64,000 nt of DNA. Source: Chitinophagaceae bacterium. GTDB lineage: Bacteria > Bacteroidota > Bacteroidia > Chitinophagales > Chitinophagaceae. Location: positions 310,001-374,000 of the forward strand of contig JADJDJ010000003.1 in the NCBI GenBank assembly GCA_016702745.1. Reading direction: 5' to 3'. Shown here in pieces: positions 63,812-64,000 of the stretch (positions are counted from its first letter, which is position 1; each line of letters begins with the position of its first letter). Made by a program: the position numbers and the translations under genes. Under the pieces are notes generated by a model that did no database searches, was not told the DNA's origin, and saw nothing but the letters and a program-made list of their open reading frames with translations.

Positions 63812-64000
63812 GATATTGAGATATTAGGATATTGCTTCGCCCGCCGTAGCTTTAGCGAAGGCGGGGAATTAGATATTGGGATATTAAGCTTGCCCGCCGT
63901 AGCCTCAGCGAAGGCGAGATGCTTGCCCGCCGTAGCTTTAGCGAAGGCGGGGGATATTAGGTATTAGATATTGGATATTGGGATAATAAAACTTTGGAAT
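63812..64000. repeat. REP-like hairpin array with GATATTA words, cut by window end
   Basis: Three copies of a 27-28 base imperfect hairpin (CCCGCC, TAGCTTTAGCGAA or variant, GGCGGG) lie at 63839-63866, 63892-63918 and 63925-63952. They alternate with short tandem words of the type GGATATTAG/GATATTGGG at 63827-63835, 63867-63887 and 63951-63986. The same two components occur together at 23.91-24.0 kb. No gene is present. Confidence 0.82.

Overview
The window comes from a Bacteroidota genome, most likely the Chitinophagia/Chitinophagaceae side. The sequence basis is: type IX secretion cargo with both type A and type B (gliding-motility-associated) C-terminal domains, a PorW/SprE-like gene, CarboxypepD-regulatory-like/TonB outer-membrane proteins, a LytS-type propeller kinase with a LytTR regulator, DUF2911, HYC_CC_PP and 'putative porin' families, and TAnnTTTG-type -7 promoter boxes. 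No rRNA, tRNA, CRISPR array, integrase or transposase was seen.

Layout. 1-18.7 kb is a heavy-metal (probably copper) island. It holds an MbnP-like lipoprotein with an MbnH-like di-haem peroxidase, then (after the unrelated tex gene) a minus-strand operon of TonB receptor, small Cys-containing protein, CusA/CzcA pump fused to a TolC-like domain, and CusB-like adaptor. A second minus-strand series follows: HYC_CC_PP protein, HMA protein with a Cys-rich tail, HMA protein, TlpA, outer-membrane protein, and a TonB receptor carrying an N-terminal HMA domain. 18.7-29.2 kb is mixed housekeeping and envelope: porin, lipoprotein, sucC, DUF2911, MuiA-like protein, GNAT, SprT-like protein, AtpZ, bactofilin. 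29.3-34.8 kb has a PorW/SprE-like protein and a PBP1A-type synthase. 35-41.5 kb is a single giant secreted multidomain exoenzyme. 41.5-45.5 kb has a PrsW-GNAT fusion, a LytM-like protein, S-adenosylhomocysteinase and a solo GHKL ATPase. 45.9-57.9 kb is a secreted-surface-protein block with its own propeller histidine kinase and LytTR regulator. 58-63.8 kb is thioredoxin-like, YbjQ, M48, DUF2452, T9SS cargo, pdxJ and free-Met-sulfoxide reductase.

Two things stand out beyond the genes. First, about 27 single-base frame breaks occur in otherwise well conserved genes, including S-adenosylhomocysteinase and PBP1A. Each is explained by one base too many or too few in a mononucleotide run, so they are most economically sequencing/assembly errors; frameshifted genes are annotated here as whole loci. 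Second, several intergenic regions carry composite low-complexity elements: (GTTGAG)n and (GACTGTC)n arrays flanking a shared core, plus arrays mixing a REP-like hairpin with GATATTA words. One GNAT gene is bracketed by inverted copies of such arrays.
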